64,000 nt of DNA from Acidobacteriota bacterium (lineage in GTDB: Bacteria; Acidobacteriota; Terriglobia; Terriglobales; Acidobacteriaceae): positions 1-64,000 of the forward strand of contig QIAU01000120.1 of assembly GCA_003225055.1 (NCBI GenBank). The letters are read 5' to 3'. The notes beneath the pieces were generated by a model. The model was not told the origin of the DNA, searched no databases, and saw nothing but the letters and a program-made list of their open reading frames with translations. The position numbers and the translations under genes were made by a program. Positions 34,340 through 43,431 of this stretch are shown here, piece by piece (positions within the stretch are counted from its first letter, which is position 1; every line of letters starts with the position of its first letter).

Positions 34340-34876
34340 CTAAGCCTGGAACTCTGCGGCTTCGGGAAATCGCAGCTTGCACTTGGCGAGGGCTTTCGAG
34401 AGTAGCTGCTCGACGGCCGATTCTTCAAGGTTCTTGGCCATGGCAAGTTCGCTGACCAGCAGATATCGGGCGCGCTCCAGCATCTTCTTTTCGCGGAAGG
34501 AAAGCGGTTTGGTCTGATTCAGAAGCAAGAGGCCTTTGAGCACCGCGGCCACTTCCAGAAGGGATCCGGTGCGCATCTTGTCGGAGTTCTCTTTGAACCT
34601 GTATTTCCAATCGGAGTTATTGCAGCATTCGCCATCTGTAAGAAAATCAAGGATTTTCTGGATTTCTCCATTGCGGACCACCCGCCTGAGCCCGACATTG
34701 TTGACGTTGTGGAACGGTACCATCACTTTGAGGCTGCTGGACTTGATTTTGAGGAGGTAGAACTTCTCGACCGTCGCACCAATGGTGCGGCTGCTGATCT
34801 GCTCGATGACTCCGACACCATGATTGGGATATACGACTTTGTCGCCGATGTGGAAAAGCAGCTCGCTGCTAATCAT
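34340..34876 (-). CDS. CarD/CdnL family transcription regulator
   Basis: A 178-residue CarD-type protein. The N-terminal Tudor-like RNA polymerase interaction domain spans about residues 5-70 (FHIGDKVVYPNHGVGVIEQI, YLLKIKSSSLKVMVPFHN), and the C-terminal helical DNA-contact domain runs from about 75 (LSFREKKMLERARYLLVSELA). CarD/CdnL stabilises open promoter complexes, notably at rRNA promoters. A pair of Cys (GECCNNSDW) in the linker is unusual to my eye. It is convergent with the AI-2E family gene. Confidence 0.9.
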   Translation of the reverse strand: MISSELLFHIGDKVVYPNHGVGVIEQISSRTIGATVEKFYLLKIKSSSLKVMVPFHNVNNVGLRRVVRNGEIQKILDFLTDGECCNNSDWKYRFKENSDKMRTGSLLEVAAVLKGLLLLNQTKPLSFREKKMLERARYLLVSELAMAKNLEESAVEQLLSKALAKCKLRFPEAAEFQA

Positions 34877-35122
34877 GAGGAATACCCACGAACGGGGGAA
34901 AGACTAAGACTGCAGAAGGACACTGAATTATCTTACTCCACTGCTGTTGAAATAACAAACCACGCCGGGTCCCAGGCCCTGTAGAAGACCGGACTTGCCT
35001 TGTGCGTCGCTAAAAGCTTGTCGACCTGAGACTTACGTTCCTTCTCCTGAGTGGTCGTCCAGAGGTCTCCCGTCTGAGCAAAGCCCTGCGGGAAGCCCAA
35101 AATGGGACGCACTCATTCGGTT

Positions 35123-35128
35123 TATAAT
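35123..35128 (+). promoter_or_regulatory. -10 box of greA
   Basis: A perfect TATAAT lies 18 nt upstream of the greA ATG, with no good -35 at the expected distance. Transcription from it would leave only a very short leader carrying the GGAAAG ribosome site. Confidence 0.4.
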
Positions 35129-35145
35129 CGACCGTGGAAAGCCCC

Positions 35146-35625
35146 ATGCCTGAGCACATCAAGAAAAAACTCCAGGAAGAAATCAATGCCCTGGAACACG
35201 AGTTGAGTCACGAGCTGCCTAAGGAACTTAAGAAGGCGGTTGCCCTGGGCGACCTCAGCGAAAACGCCGAATATCACATGGCGAAGCAGCGCCAGGAGTT
35301 CGTCAAGGCGCGTTTACGTCAGTTAGGCAAACGCTTAGCGGACTTGTCGCTGATCAATCTGAATAACATACCAAAAGACAAAGTGGGGCTGGGGTCGACG
35401 GTGAAGGTGTATGACAACGACAAGGGCGAGGAGATCGAGTACAAGCTGGTGACGAGCGAAGAGTCGGACGTCGCCGCGGGTAAGATCTCCACGACATCGC
35501 CCATTGGACGAGCTTTACTTAACAAGAAGGTCGGAGACACCACCACGGTGGTCACTCCCGGCGGCAAGAGGGAGCTGGAGGTGCTCAAGCTGACCACGAT
35601 GTACGACGAGTCGGGTGCCTTATGA
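35146..35625 (+). CDS. greA: Transcription elongation factor GreA
   Basis: A 159-residue GreA. The N-terminal antiparallel coiled coil carries the acidic tip (GDLSENAEYHMAKQRQEF) that stimulates cleavage of backtracked RNA; the C-terminal FKBP-like domain has SPIGRALLNKKVGD. The frame also opens at a GTG at 35134, but the ATG at 35146 has GGAAAG in front and gives family length. Its stop overlaps the next start by 4 nt. Confidence 0.94.
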   Translation: MPEHIKKKLQEEINALEHELSHELPKELKKAVALGDLSENAEYHMAKQRQEFVKARLRQLGKRLADLSLINLNNIPKDKVGLGSTVKVYDNDKGEEIEYKLVTSEESDVAAGKISTTSPIGRALLNKKVGDTTTVVTPGGKRELEVLKLTTMYDESGAL

Positions 35626-36254
35626 CGTGGACCAGTGCTTTCGGACGGGCTTGTGGGAAGCTTCTCCATGTCATTGTGAGTGCCATGGCGTTGGCTCGCA
35701 TCTCGCCTAACGTGCTGACTTTCATGGGCCTGGTCATCAATGTCATGGCCGCGATCCTGTTCGGTTACGCCAATGCCGACAACCAAGCCCGTATGTTCCG
35801 CTACGCCGGACTGGTGGTCTTCGCAGCCGGGTTCTTCGACCTAGTCGACGGTCGGGTAGCGCGGGCCAGCAACCAGGTGACGCGCTTCGGAGCTTTTTTT
35901 GATTCTGTGCTGGACCGCTATAGCGATGCCGCTCTTTTCTTTGGGCTGCTGGTTTACTACGCGCGGGCCAACCGGTTCTTCTACATCGTTCTGGCGGCCC
36001 TAGTGATGATCAGCTGCATCATGGTCAGCTATACGCGAGCGCGGGCCGAATCGCTGATTGGCACCTGCAAGGTCGGTTTCATGGAACGCCCGGAACGGCT
36101 GGTGCTGATAATTATTGGGGCGCTGTTCAACCGGATGGCGCCGGTGTTGTGGGTCATTGCCGTGCTATCCACTGTCACCGTGATCCACCGGATGTACTAC
36201 ACCTGGATGCAGACCGAGGCCATGGAATCCAATACGGCTGGCCGAGCCGCCTAG
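35622..36254 (+). CDS. CDP-alcohol phosphatidyltransferase
   Basis: A 210-residue integral membrane enzyme. The family motif D-G-x2-A-R-x8-G-x3-D-x3-D is complete (DGRVARASNQVTRFGAFFDS followed by VLDRYSD, about residues 70-97). The later MERPERLVLIIIGAL resembles phosphatidylinositol-phosphate synthases and their archaeal relatives, so the acceptor may be inositol phosphate rather than glycerol phosphate; this is inference. About six membrane helices. Translationally coupled to greA by an ATGA overlap. Confidence 0.88.
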   Translation: MTWTSAFGRACGKLLHVIVSAMALARISPNVLTFMGLVINVMAAILFGYANADNQARMFRYAGLVVFAAGFFDLVDGRVARASNQVTRFGAFFDSVLDRYSDAALFFGLLVYYARANRFFYIVLAALVMISCIMVSYTRARAESLIGTCKVGFMERPERLVLIIIGALFNRMAPVLWVIAVLSTVTVIHRMYYTWMQTEAMESNTAGRAA

Positions 36255-36429
36255 TAATCACGAAGTCATTTTCCAATTTTTGAATTTCCAATTTTTGGTC
36301 TCGTCGTGGGCTGATGATGCCGCGAGAGGGGTCTCGCGACAACAACTGGGAGGTAACTTTGCCCACACCAATAATTCCACCACGACTTTTTCACGGCTTC
36401 CGGGCGCTTTGCTAAACTGACGGGTCATT

Positions 36430-37380
36430 ATGTGGGACTCCAGCGTGGGGAAATCTTCATCGCACAATCCCGTTCTGGTGGTTCATGGCGGCGCCTGGGC
36501 CATTCCCGACGACATGGTGGAGGCCCACCTGAACGGGGTTCGGAACGCGATGGCGGCCGGCTGGCGCGTTCTGGAGCAGGGTGGATCGGCACTGGATGCG
36601 GTGGAAGAAGCGGTCGTGGTTATGGAAGACGATGAGACGTTCGACGCGGGGCGCGGCAGCTTTCTCAATCGCGAAGGCAAGGTCCAACTGGACGCGCTCA
36701 TCATGGATGGCGCGACGCTGCGTGCGGGCGGTGTCGGTTGCGTCGAACGCCTGCGCAATCCCATTCGGGCGGCGCGCAAGATCCTGAGTGAGAGCCCGCA
36801 CGTGTACTTCGTGGCCGAAGGGGCGGAGCGGTTCGCCGCGGAGCACGGCATCCCGCTTTGCCAGAACGAGGATTTAGTCATCCCGCGTGAAACTAGGCGG
36901 CTGCTTGAATTTCAGGCACGCATGGCGGAACAGAAGCCGGACTTGTTCGCGCCTACGATTTCACACGATACGGTGGGGGCCATTGCGCTCGATGGCGACG
37001 GAGACCTTGCCGCCGCTACCTCTACAGGGGGAACATTGAATAAGGCACCCGGACGGCTGGGCGATTCTTCACTCATCGGGTGCGGTTGTTATGCCGACAA
37101 TCAGAGCGGGGCTGCGTCCACCACGGGCTGGGGCGAGCCGATCATGAAACTGGTCCTGGCTAAGTGGTCGGCCGATAGAGTGGCATCGGGCAGCATTCCG
37201 GAATGGGTGGCGAAGGAAGCGATCACGCAATTGGAAGAGCGGGTCAACGGACATGGCGGCATCATCTTGCTGGATTCTCGGGGGCGATTTGGGATTGCAC
37301 ACAACACTCCCCGGATGGCCTGGTGTTTGAAGACGGTGGAGAAGCAATCGTCGGGGATTGAGTGCAGTGGTGGGTTGTGA
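36430..37380 (+). CDS. Isoaspartyl peptidase / L-asparaginase (Ntn-hydrolase)
   Basis: A 316-residue plant-type asparaginase. VLVVHGGAWAIP at the N-terminus, FDAGRGSFLNREGKVQLDA, and the autocleavage site HDTVGAIALDGDGDLAAATS, where Thr near residue 180 becomes the N-terminal nucleophile of the beta chain. TSTGGTLNKAPGRLGDSSLIG forms the substrate pocket. It removes isoaspartyl residues from degraded peptides and may hydrolyse asparagine. No signal peptide; likely cytoplasmic. It stands alone, with AT-rich simple-sequence DNA (CCAATTTTTGAATTTCC) upstream at about 36272-36288. Confidence 0.92.
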   Translation: MWDSSVGKSSSHNPVLVVHGGAWAIPDDMVEAHLNGVRNAMAAGWRVLEQGGSALDAVEEAVVVMEDDETFDAGRGSFLNREGKVQLDALIMDGATLRAGGVGCVERLRNPIRAARKILSESPHVYFVAEGAERFAAEHGIPLCQNEDLVIPRETRRLLEFQARMAEQKPDLFAPTISHDTVGAIALDGDGDLAAATSTGGTLNKAPGRLGDSSLIGCGCYADNQSGAASTTGWGEPIMKLVLAKWSADRVASGSIPEWVAKEAITQLEERVNGHGGIILLDSRGRFGIAHNTPRMAWCLKTVEKQSSGIECSGGL

Positions 37381-37691
37381 AATCTGCCGTTTTGCAAGGC
37401 GCGACGCTAAAGCGCGCGAAAAAGGTGCCGCCCCTGAACCTATAAGGACTTGGTTCCAATCTCGCATTCGACCCGGCGTTCTCGTGTATTCCCAAAACGG
37501 GACGGGGCTGACTTGACCGGCTCGGCTCACGTATTTGGCTTGCTTTCCCTTGCCGGGTGATGTAAAAACCAGCCGAAATACCCTGCCTATCCCGTCGGTG
37601 AAGCGCAATTTCCGGGGAACCCGCCCGAGGAACGCAGCGGTGCGCTGCGCCCCCCCGCCGGCATGCGGGGTGAATCATTAAGGGAGATCCT
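37381..37691. other. Intergenic region before the Oar receptor
   Basis: A 311-nt gap. It begins with a hairpin GCGCGACGCTAAAGCGCGC near 37398-37416 that lacks a T-run. No promoter could be picked with confidence. AAGGGAGATCCT just before 37692 is a strong ribosome site for the receptor. Confidence 0.5.
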
Positions 37692-40600
37692 ATGAGGCTC
37701 ATGGTCAAAGTACTCTCGGTAGTGTGTCTGATCGGGCTGGGGGCGACAATTGCCGGCGCACAAGGCTCGGCCACAGGCGATTTGCATGTCACCGTCAAAG
37801 ATCCCAGTGGGAAGGTAGTCACCAATGCCACTGTAACCCTGAGGGACCCGGTCAAAGGCTTGGAACGCACCACGACGCAAAATACCGATGGTGAGTACCG
37901 CCTACTGGCGCTGCCCCCGGGAAGGTACAGCGTGTCGGTGTCAGCTAGCGGGTTCTCGAAGGCAGTAGTTCAGGACCAGGCAGTAACGGTGGGACAGATG
38001 GCCGATTTGCCGGTTATGCTGCAGGTCAGCGGCGGAGAAACGATTGTGAATGTCGGTTCAGAAGCGGAACTGGTGGAAACCGCGCGTACTTCAACTACCG
38101 ATACGATCGACCAGCGCCGCATCGATAACCTGCCGATCAATGGGCGTAATTACATCAATTTTACTTTGACGGATTCGCAGGTGGTTCGCGACAACGCGCC
38201 TTCGATTGGCGCCGCTCCCACATCCGGGCTCAACATGAGTGGTCAGCGTGGGCGCGCCAACCTGGTGAATGTGGATGGTGCGGACGCAATCGACAACGGC
38301 ACAAACGGCGTACGTTCCACCGTGTCGCAAGAGGCGGTGCAGGAATTTCAGATCTTGACCAACGGTTATGCAGCCGAGTACGGTCGTGCATCGGGTGGGG
38401 TGGTCAATATCATCACCCGATCGGGGACGAACGATTTCCATGGGGACGTTTACAGCTACATCCGCAACCGAAATTTCCAGGCGGTAAACCCCTTTAGTAC
38501 GACCCGCAATCCAGCCTACACACGAGTGCAGGCGGGCGTGGCCTTTGGCGGGCCGATCAGGAAGGACAAGACGTACTATTATTTCTCGTATGAAGTGACG
38601 CGGCGTCATGAGACGGGCTTTTCATCAATTGGACGCAACAATTTCGATCTGGTGCCGTTCGACACTTCGACCACTGCGGGCGGGGCCCTGCCCTTACCCT
38701 TTGGCACAATCCAGGTAACCAATGAACAAAAAACTTTTCTTGGGCCGGGGCTAGGGCAGATCGCCTCGCAAAACCCTACATTATTTTTTAAGGACCTGGC
38801 ATCGAAGGTCCCCGGGTACGAGTTCTTAGTGGGCGCGTCCTCGGGCATGGCGGTTAGGGGTGAGTGGCCCACCGGTTTTACGGGTGGAGTTCGGGGCATA
38901 GGAGGTTTCCCGAGTACATGCCAGTCGCCACCGTGTTTCATTCCAGCTTCCTACCAGACACTAGCGTCGCAGTCAGGTAACTACCCGGTGTTTGAAGGTA
39001 CCAGTCTCTATTCCTTGCGCCTGGATCACAATCTCGCCACCAACAACCGCATCATGCTTCGCGCGAATGTGAGCCCGAGCACGGTGACCGGGATCCAAGT
39101 GAACGGTGAAAATCAGGTATTCGGGCAGAATGCCTATTCCCGGACCTCACAGGATACGCACCGTGACCTTGCGGGCGTCGTCGAAGACAGTTGGGCCATC
39201 GGCAACAACCGGGTAAATGAATTCCGTTTCCAGTACGCACGCAGAGGAAGAGCCTACTTTTACTCGAGTGCGCCAAGTGGTTCGACGCCGGCTGTGAACC
39301 TGTTGGGCTATGCTTTTATTGGGCGCGAACCCTACTCCTACATCCAGGAAGTCGAAAAGCGGTTTCAGTTTACCGACAACTTTTCGTGGACCCGAGGACG
39401 TCACGACACCAAGTTAGGGGTCGACTTCAACCACATTCCGGTCACGGCGGGCTTCACGGTGAACTACGGAGGGGTCTATGACTTTGGATCCTTCAGCGCT
39501 TATCCCACACCCTTCCCGGCTCTAAACCCGGTTCAGGCCTATGGAGCAGGACTGCCCGGGACCTACATACAAGGTATCGGCAATCCTAACGATAAGTTCA
39601 CCAACCAACCTCTGGGGTTGTTCTGGCAAGACTCCTGGCGAGCCCGCTCAAACCTGACCGTCAATTATGGGATGCGCTATGATATCGAATTCCCGCCCCA
39701 GTTCGCTCCTCCGACGGGTCTCGGCTTAGCTGCCTACAATCAACTGGGGTTGCAGAAGGGCATCCACACGGACAGGAACAATTTTCAACCGCGCATTGGT
39801 GTCGCGTGGGATCCATGGGGAGGCGGGAAGTCGGTGATCCGAGCCTCCTATGGAGTGTTTTTCGATCATCCACTGCTTGGGCTCTATTTCCTGGGGGATG
39901 CCTCGGATGGATCTAGAACGACGCAACTGGCCTTTGCTGGCACGGGCTTCTGCACTGGCGCCGGCCAACCCGGTAATTTGAACGCCATTCCCATCTTCCA
40001 AGGCCTGATCAACAACCCGGTCGCGCCGCAATGCGCGCCAGGACCAGCGCCGCTCGTCGCGGCTTTGGGATATGACCCCAATCACCAAACATTTGACTCC
40101 TTTTTGCCGAATTCGCTGTTCATCAACCAGAACTACATCACGGCCGGGTTCCCGCTGATCTTCCAGCCATTCGGATACCCGCAAGCGAAGAACTTCGTGT
40201 ACGCATATTCTCAGCAAGCGAACCTGGCGTTTGAGCACGAGCTGGGAAAAGGGCTGGCGATGAGCTTGGGATATAACTTTAACGGGGGGCGACATCTGAA
40301 TCGCCCGATCAACGCCAATGCTCCGAGAGGGGACTTGCTGGTCAGGAATTGGCAGGCCGCTTACAGTGATCCTAGTTCCTATGCCACAGTTGGCGGACCC
40401 CTTGGTGTTGGTCTGGGCCCATCGTCTCAGGGATTCCTGCCCTGCAATATCAACCCGAACAACGGTCAGCCGTGGGTTGCGGCGGCGCTGGTTAATTTCT
40501 TCCGGCCCTCGGGACTGAATCCTGCCATCGCCAATGCCATGATTGCGAATAGTGCCGCGCTGTGCGTGGGATTAGCACAACAGATGCTGCAGGCTGAGGG

Positions 40601-41408
40601 GCTGAATGCGGCATGTAATCCGGCAACGCTGGCCGACTGCGTTCCGTTCCTGGATATGGATGCGAACTTCTCCAATGGCAGTTCGGTCTACCACGGATTC
40701 AGCGCTAACCTGCGCAAGCGATTCGGGGGACACACCGAGTTCCTCGCCTCCTACACCTGGTCGCATGCCATTGACGATTCCACCGACTTGCAATCTCCTC
40801 TCGCGCCACAAGACAGCTACTATCCCGGTTTGGAGCGTTCGAACTCGCTCTTCGATCAACGTCACCGATTCGTCTTCAGCGGAGTGTATCAGACCGGCAG
40901 GGTCGCGGCAGGAGCCTGGTCCACCCTGTTGAGCAACTGGACCTTCTCGCCAATCATCGAGTTCTCGTCGGGAAGACCGTTTAATATCTTGACGGGCAAT
41001 GGCACTAACTTACAGGATTCCTCGTTTACAACTCGTCCGAGCGTTCTACCGGCGGGAGCAACTACCAACGCGTGTGGTCAGCCCGTTACCCCGGTAGCTT
41101 CGAAGTTCTCGCCGACGGGGTTCCTAGCGGAAGCCTGTTATTCGACTTCGAACACCACTTTGTTGTCGTTGGATGGGACGCTGGGGCGCAATGCCGGCCT
41201 TACGCCTTGGACAGTGTTCAACGACTTGCGCATTGCCCGGCGCGTTTATTTCGGCGAGCGCATTAACCTGGAGCTGATGGCGGACGTGTTCAACCTAGCG
41301 AACCGCTTTAACGTGTCTGCTGTGAATCAGCTCTGGACAAATGCGGGGCAGCCGACCGCGACGTATGATCCGCGTCAGTTCCAGTTTGCGTTGAAACTGA
41401 ACTGGTAA
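37692..41408 (+). CDS. Oar-type TonB-dependent receptor
   Basis: A 1,238-residue outer-membrane protein. Signal peptide about residues 1-24 (VVCLIGLGATIAGAQG), a carboxypeptidase-regulatory-like/CNA-B domain about 27-110 (DLHVTVKDPSGKVVTNATVT), a plug domain about 120-240 (RIDNLPINGRNYINFTLTD, EYGRASGGVVNIITRSGTND), then a long beta-barrel ending in the aromatic QFQFALKLNW. This Oar-like architecture is greatly expanded in acidobacteria and is associated with import or export of large substrates, often plant polymers or proteins; the ligand here is unknown. Start supported by a GGGAG ribosome site. Followed by a strong terminator. Confidence 0.93.
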   Translation: MRLMVKVLSVVCLIGLGATIAGAQGSATGDLHVTVKDPSGKVVTNATVTLRDPVKGLERTTTQNTDGEYRLLALPPGRYSVSVSASGFSKAVVQDQAVTVGQMADLPVMLQVSGGETIVNVGSEAELVETARTSTTDTIDQRRIDNLPINGRNYINFTLTDSQVVRDNAPSIGAAPTSGLNMSGQRGRANLVNVDGADAIDNGTNGVRSTVSQEAVQEFQILTNGYAAEYGRASGGVVNIITRSGTNDFHGDVYSYIRNRNFQAVNPFSTTRNPAYTRVQAGVAFGGPIRKDKTYYYFSYEVTRRHETGFSSIGRNNFDLVPFDTSTTAGGALPLPFGTIQVTNEQKTFLGPGLGQIASQNPTLFFKDLASKVPGYEFLVGASSGMAVRGEWPTGFTGGVRGIGGFPSTCQSPPCFIPASYQTLASQSGNYPVFEGTSLYSLRLDHNLATNNRIMLRANVSPSTVTGIQVNGENQVFGQNAYSRTSQDTHRDLAGVVEDSWAIGNNRVNEFRFQYARRGRAYFYSSAPSGSTPAVNLLGYAFIGREPYSYIQEVEKRFQFTDNFSWTRGRHDTKLGVDFNHIPVTAGFTVNYGGVYDFGSFSAYPTPFPALNPVQAYGAGLPGTYIQGIGNPNDKFTNQPLGLFWQDSWRARSNLTVNYGMRYDIEFPPQFAPPTGLGLAAYNQLGLQKGIHTDRNNFQPRIGVAWDPWGGGKSVIRASYGVFFDHPLLGLYFLGDASDGSRTTQLAFAGTGFCTGAGQPGNLNAIPIFQGLINNPVAPQCAPGPAPLVAALGYDPNHQTFDSFLPNSLFINQNYITAGFPLIFQPFGYPQAKNFVYAYSQQANLAFEHELGKGLAMSLGYNFNGGRHLNRPINANAPRGDLLVRNWQAAYSDPSSYATVGGPLGVGLGPSSQGFLPCNINPNNGQPWVAAALVNFFRPSGLNPAIANAMIANSAALCVGLAQQMLQAEGLNAACNPATLADCVPFLDMDANFSNGSSVYHGFSANLRKRFGGHTEFLASYTWSHAIDDSTDLQSPLAPQDSYYPGLERSNSLFDQRHRFVFSGVYQTGRVAAGAWSTLLSNWTFSPIIEFSSGRPFNILTGNGTNLQDSSFTTRPSVLPAGATTNACGQPVTPVASKFSPTGFLAEACYSTSNTTLLSLDGTLGRNAGLTPWTVFNDLRIARRVYFGERINLELMADVFNLANRFNVSAVNQLWTNAGQPTATYDPRQFQFALKLNW

Positions 41409-41496
41409 CTGGCAAGGTTAGGGACTCCTTCGCCTGCGCTTGGACTTGCACGAGCACCAAGCTGGGCTCAGGATGCGAAGTGCAGAAGCTCACACC

Positions 41497-41526
41497 AGCC
41501 CCGGGAGGAAATCCGGGGCTGTTTTG
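41497..41526 (+). terminator. Rho-independent terminator of the Oar receptor gene
   Basis: AGCCCCGG (41497-41504) pairs perfectly with CCGGGGCT (41513-41520) across an 8-nt loop and is followed by GTTTTGTT. It lies about 90 nt after the stop codon. Confidence 0.85.
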
Positions 41527-41576
41527 TTGGCACCTGTTAACATCCTGACATCCTTCGCGACTGGTGGAGCATAGGA

Positions 41577-42239
41577 ATGGCACTCCCTTCTACGCCAACT
41601 GTACGCACGCGCGTCACCCGGGAACCGCAACGTGCGGTTTATGAGCGGGAGGCCGCTTATCGAATCCTGGATGAGGGATTCATCTGCCACGTCGGTTTTT
41701 CCCTAGAGGGGCAGCCGTTCGTGATTCCGACTTCCTATGGGCGGGCCGGCGACAACCTTTATCTGCATGGCTCGGTGGCCAGCCGCATGTTACGGGCGAT
41801 GAAGGAGGGAGTGCCGGTGTGCGTGACCGTCACGCTGGTGGATGGGCTGGTGCTGGCGCGGTCGGTTTTCAATCACTCGATGAATTATCGCTCTGTGGTT
41901 GTGCTGGGCCGGGCGGCGGCAGTCGAGGATTCAGCGGAGAAGACCGAGGCGTTGCGGGCGCTCACCGAACACATCGTCCCGGGCAGGTGGGCAGGGGCGC
42001 GTCAGCCGAATGAAAGAGAACGGAAGGCGACGCTGGTGATGCGCGTTCCAATCACCGAATTCTCCGCTAAAGTGCGCACCGGGCCGCCGATTGATGATGA
42101 GGAAGATTATTCCTTTCCAACTTGGGCGGGAGTGATTCCGTTGGAAATGGTCGCCCAAACACCTGTACCGGATCCGAAACTCGATCGCGGCGTAGCTGCA
42201 CCTTCGTATGTCCGGAAGTATTCGCGGCGGAAAACCTGA
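41577..42239 (+). CDS. Pyridoxamine 5'-phosphate oxidase-like FMN-binding protein
   Basis: A 220-residue split-barrel flavoprotein of the Pyridox_ox_2/NimA-like group. The motif RILDEGFICHVGFSLEGQPFV and FVIPTSYGRAGDNLYLHGS fits the FMN-binding barrel, as does VCVTVTLVDGLVLARSVFNH with the conserved HSMNYRSV. Some members reduce 5-nitroimidazoles, but most are uncharacterised, so no specific function is given. The ATG at 41577 follows GGAGCATAGG. Convergent with the quinone reductase gene. Confidence 0.85.
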   Translation: MALPSTPTVRTRVTREPQRAVYEREAAYRILDEGFICHVGFSLEGQPFVIPTSYGRAGDNLYLHGSVASRMLRAMKEGVPVCVTVTLVDGLVLARSVFNHSMNYRSVVVLGRAAAVEDSAEKTEALRALTEHIVPGRWAGARQPNERERKATLVMRVPITEFSAKVRTGPPIDDEEDYSFPTWAGVIPLEMVAQTPVPDPKLDRGVAAPSYVRKYSRRKT

Positions 42240-42251
42240 GGAATGGCCTTG

Positions 42252-43220
42252 TCAAGGCAGCAACAGCAGTTTGCCGGTAGTTTTGCGGCCTTCAAGGTCG
42301 CGATGGGCTTGCTGGGCTTGCGCAAGGGGATAGGTGTGCTCGATGCGGAACTTCAGCTTGCCCTGGGTGATCATGTCGAAAACCGCCTTGGCGCGTGCCT
42401 GCAACTCTTGTGACGTGATGATGTGGTGCAGCAACGATGGGCGGGTCAGAAACAGTGATCCTTTCTGGGTAAGCATGATCGGGTCGAAGGGCGGGACCGC
42501 GCCGCTGGAGCCGCCGAACAGAACCATCATGCCGCGCGGACGCAGCAGATTCAGGCCCTTCTCGAAGGTGCTCTTGCCGACCGAATCGTAAATCACATCC
42601 AAACCTTTGCCGGCGGTCAGACGTTTGGTCTCGGTTTCGAAGTCAGTCTGCGTGTAAAGGATGATCTCATCGGCGCCAGCTTCGCGCGCGAGTTTGGCCT
42701 TGCTATCGGTGGATACGGTTCCGATGACCCGCGCCCCGATGTTGTGCGCCATCTGAACCAGCAGAAGACCAACGCCTCCGGCAGCCGCGTGTACGAGGGC
42801 GGTTTCGCCTTTCTTCAGCGGATACGTATCGTGGCAGAGATAGTGTGCAGTCATGCCCTGCAGCATGGCGGCAGCGGCTTGGCGATCATCAACACCTTTT
42901 GGGACTTTAACGAGTCGATCGGCCGGGACGGCGGAATACTCAGAATAGCTGCCCATGACGCCCGTATAAGCCACGCGATCGCCGGGTTTGACCGATTTGA
43001 CGTCTTTGCCCGCAGCGGTGACCACCCCTGCCCCTTCCTGTCCCAGGACGAAAGGGGCAGCAACTTTGTAACGGCCTTCCCGGTTGTAAACGTCTATGAA
43101 GTTCACGCCAGCGGCGGAAATCTTGACTACGACTTCGTTCGGTTCGGGTTCAGGAACCGGAAGGTCGACAAACTCCATCGCTTCCGGAGTGCCGGGCTGT
43201 TTGATCTGGATGGCTTTCAT
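42252..43220 (-). CDS. NADPH:quinone oxidoreductase (zeta-crystallin family)
   Basis: A 322-residue MDR-superfamily reductase without catalytic zinc ligands. MKAIQIKQPGTPEAMEFVDLP opens the GroES-like domain; the NADPH-binding Rossmann segment is VHAAAGGVGLLLVQMAHNIGA near residue 145 (AxxGGVG). YDSVGKSTFEKGLNLLRPRG and the C-terminal HRDLEGRKTTGKLLL match QOR enzymes. Expected to reduce quinones by single-electron transfer in the cytoplasm. Single gene. Confidence 0.92.
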   Translation of the reverse strand: MKAIQIKQPGTPEAMEFVDLPVPEPEPNEVVVKISAAGVNFIDVYNREGRYKVAAPFVLGQEGAGVVTAAGKDVKSVKPGDRVAYTGVMGSYSEYSAVPADRLVKVPKGVDDRQAAAAMLQGMTAHYLCHDTYPLKKGETALVHAAAGGVGLLLVQMAHNIGARVIGTVSTDSKAKLAREAGADEIILYTQTDFETETKRLTAGKGLDVIYDSVGKSTFEKGLNLLRPRGMMVLFGGSSGAVPPFDPIMLTQKGSLFLTRPSLLHHIITSQELQARAKAVFDMITQGKLKFRIEHTYPLAQAQQAHRDLEGRKTTGKLLLLP

Positions 43221-43431
43221 ACCCGTCTTCGATTCCCCCGGGCTGGGGAAGGATTCCGAAGAGCTTGCGGCGGTTTGGAAGCGTTCCGTAACACGCCTTC
43301 GGCCTGTGCCGAAAGTAACGGGTGGAAACGCCTTTGCCGATTGACCCTGTCAGCAACCGCAGAGTACCATTTTGTCATCTGTAAGTGTCTGGGTTAAAAG
43401 CGCGCGGTTGATCTGTAAATCCTAGGGGAGT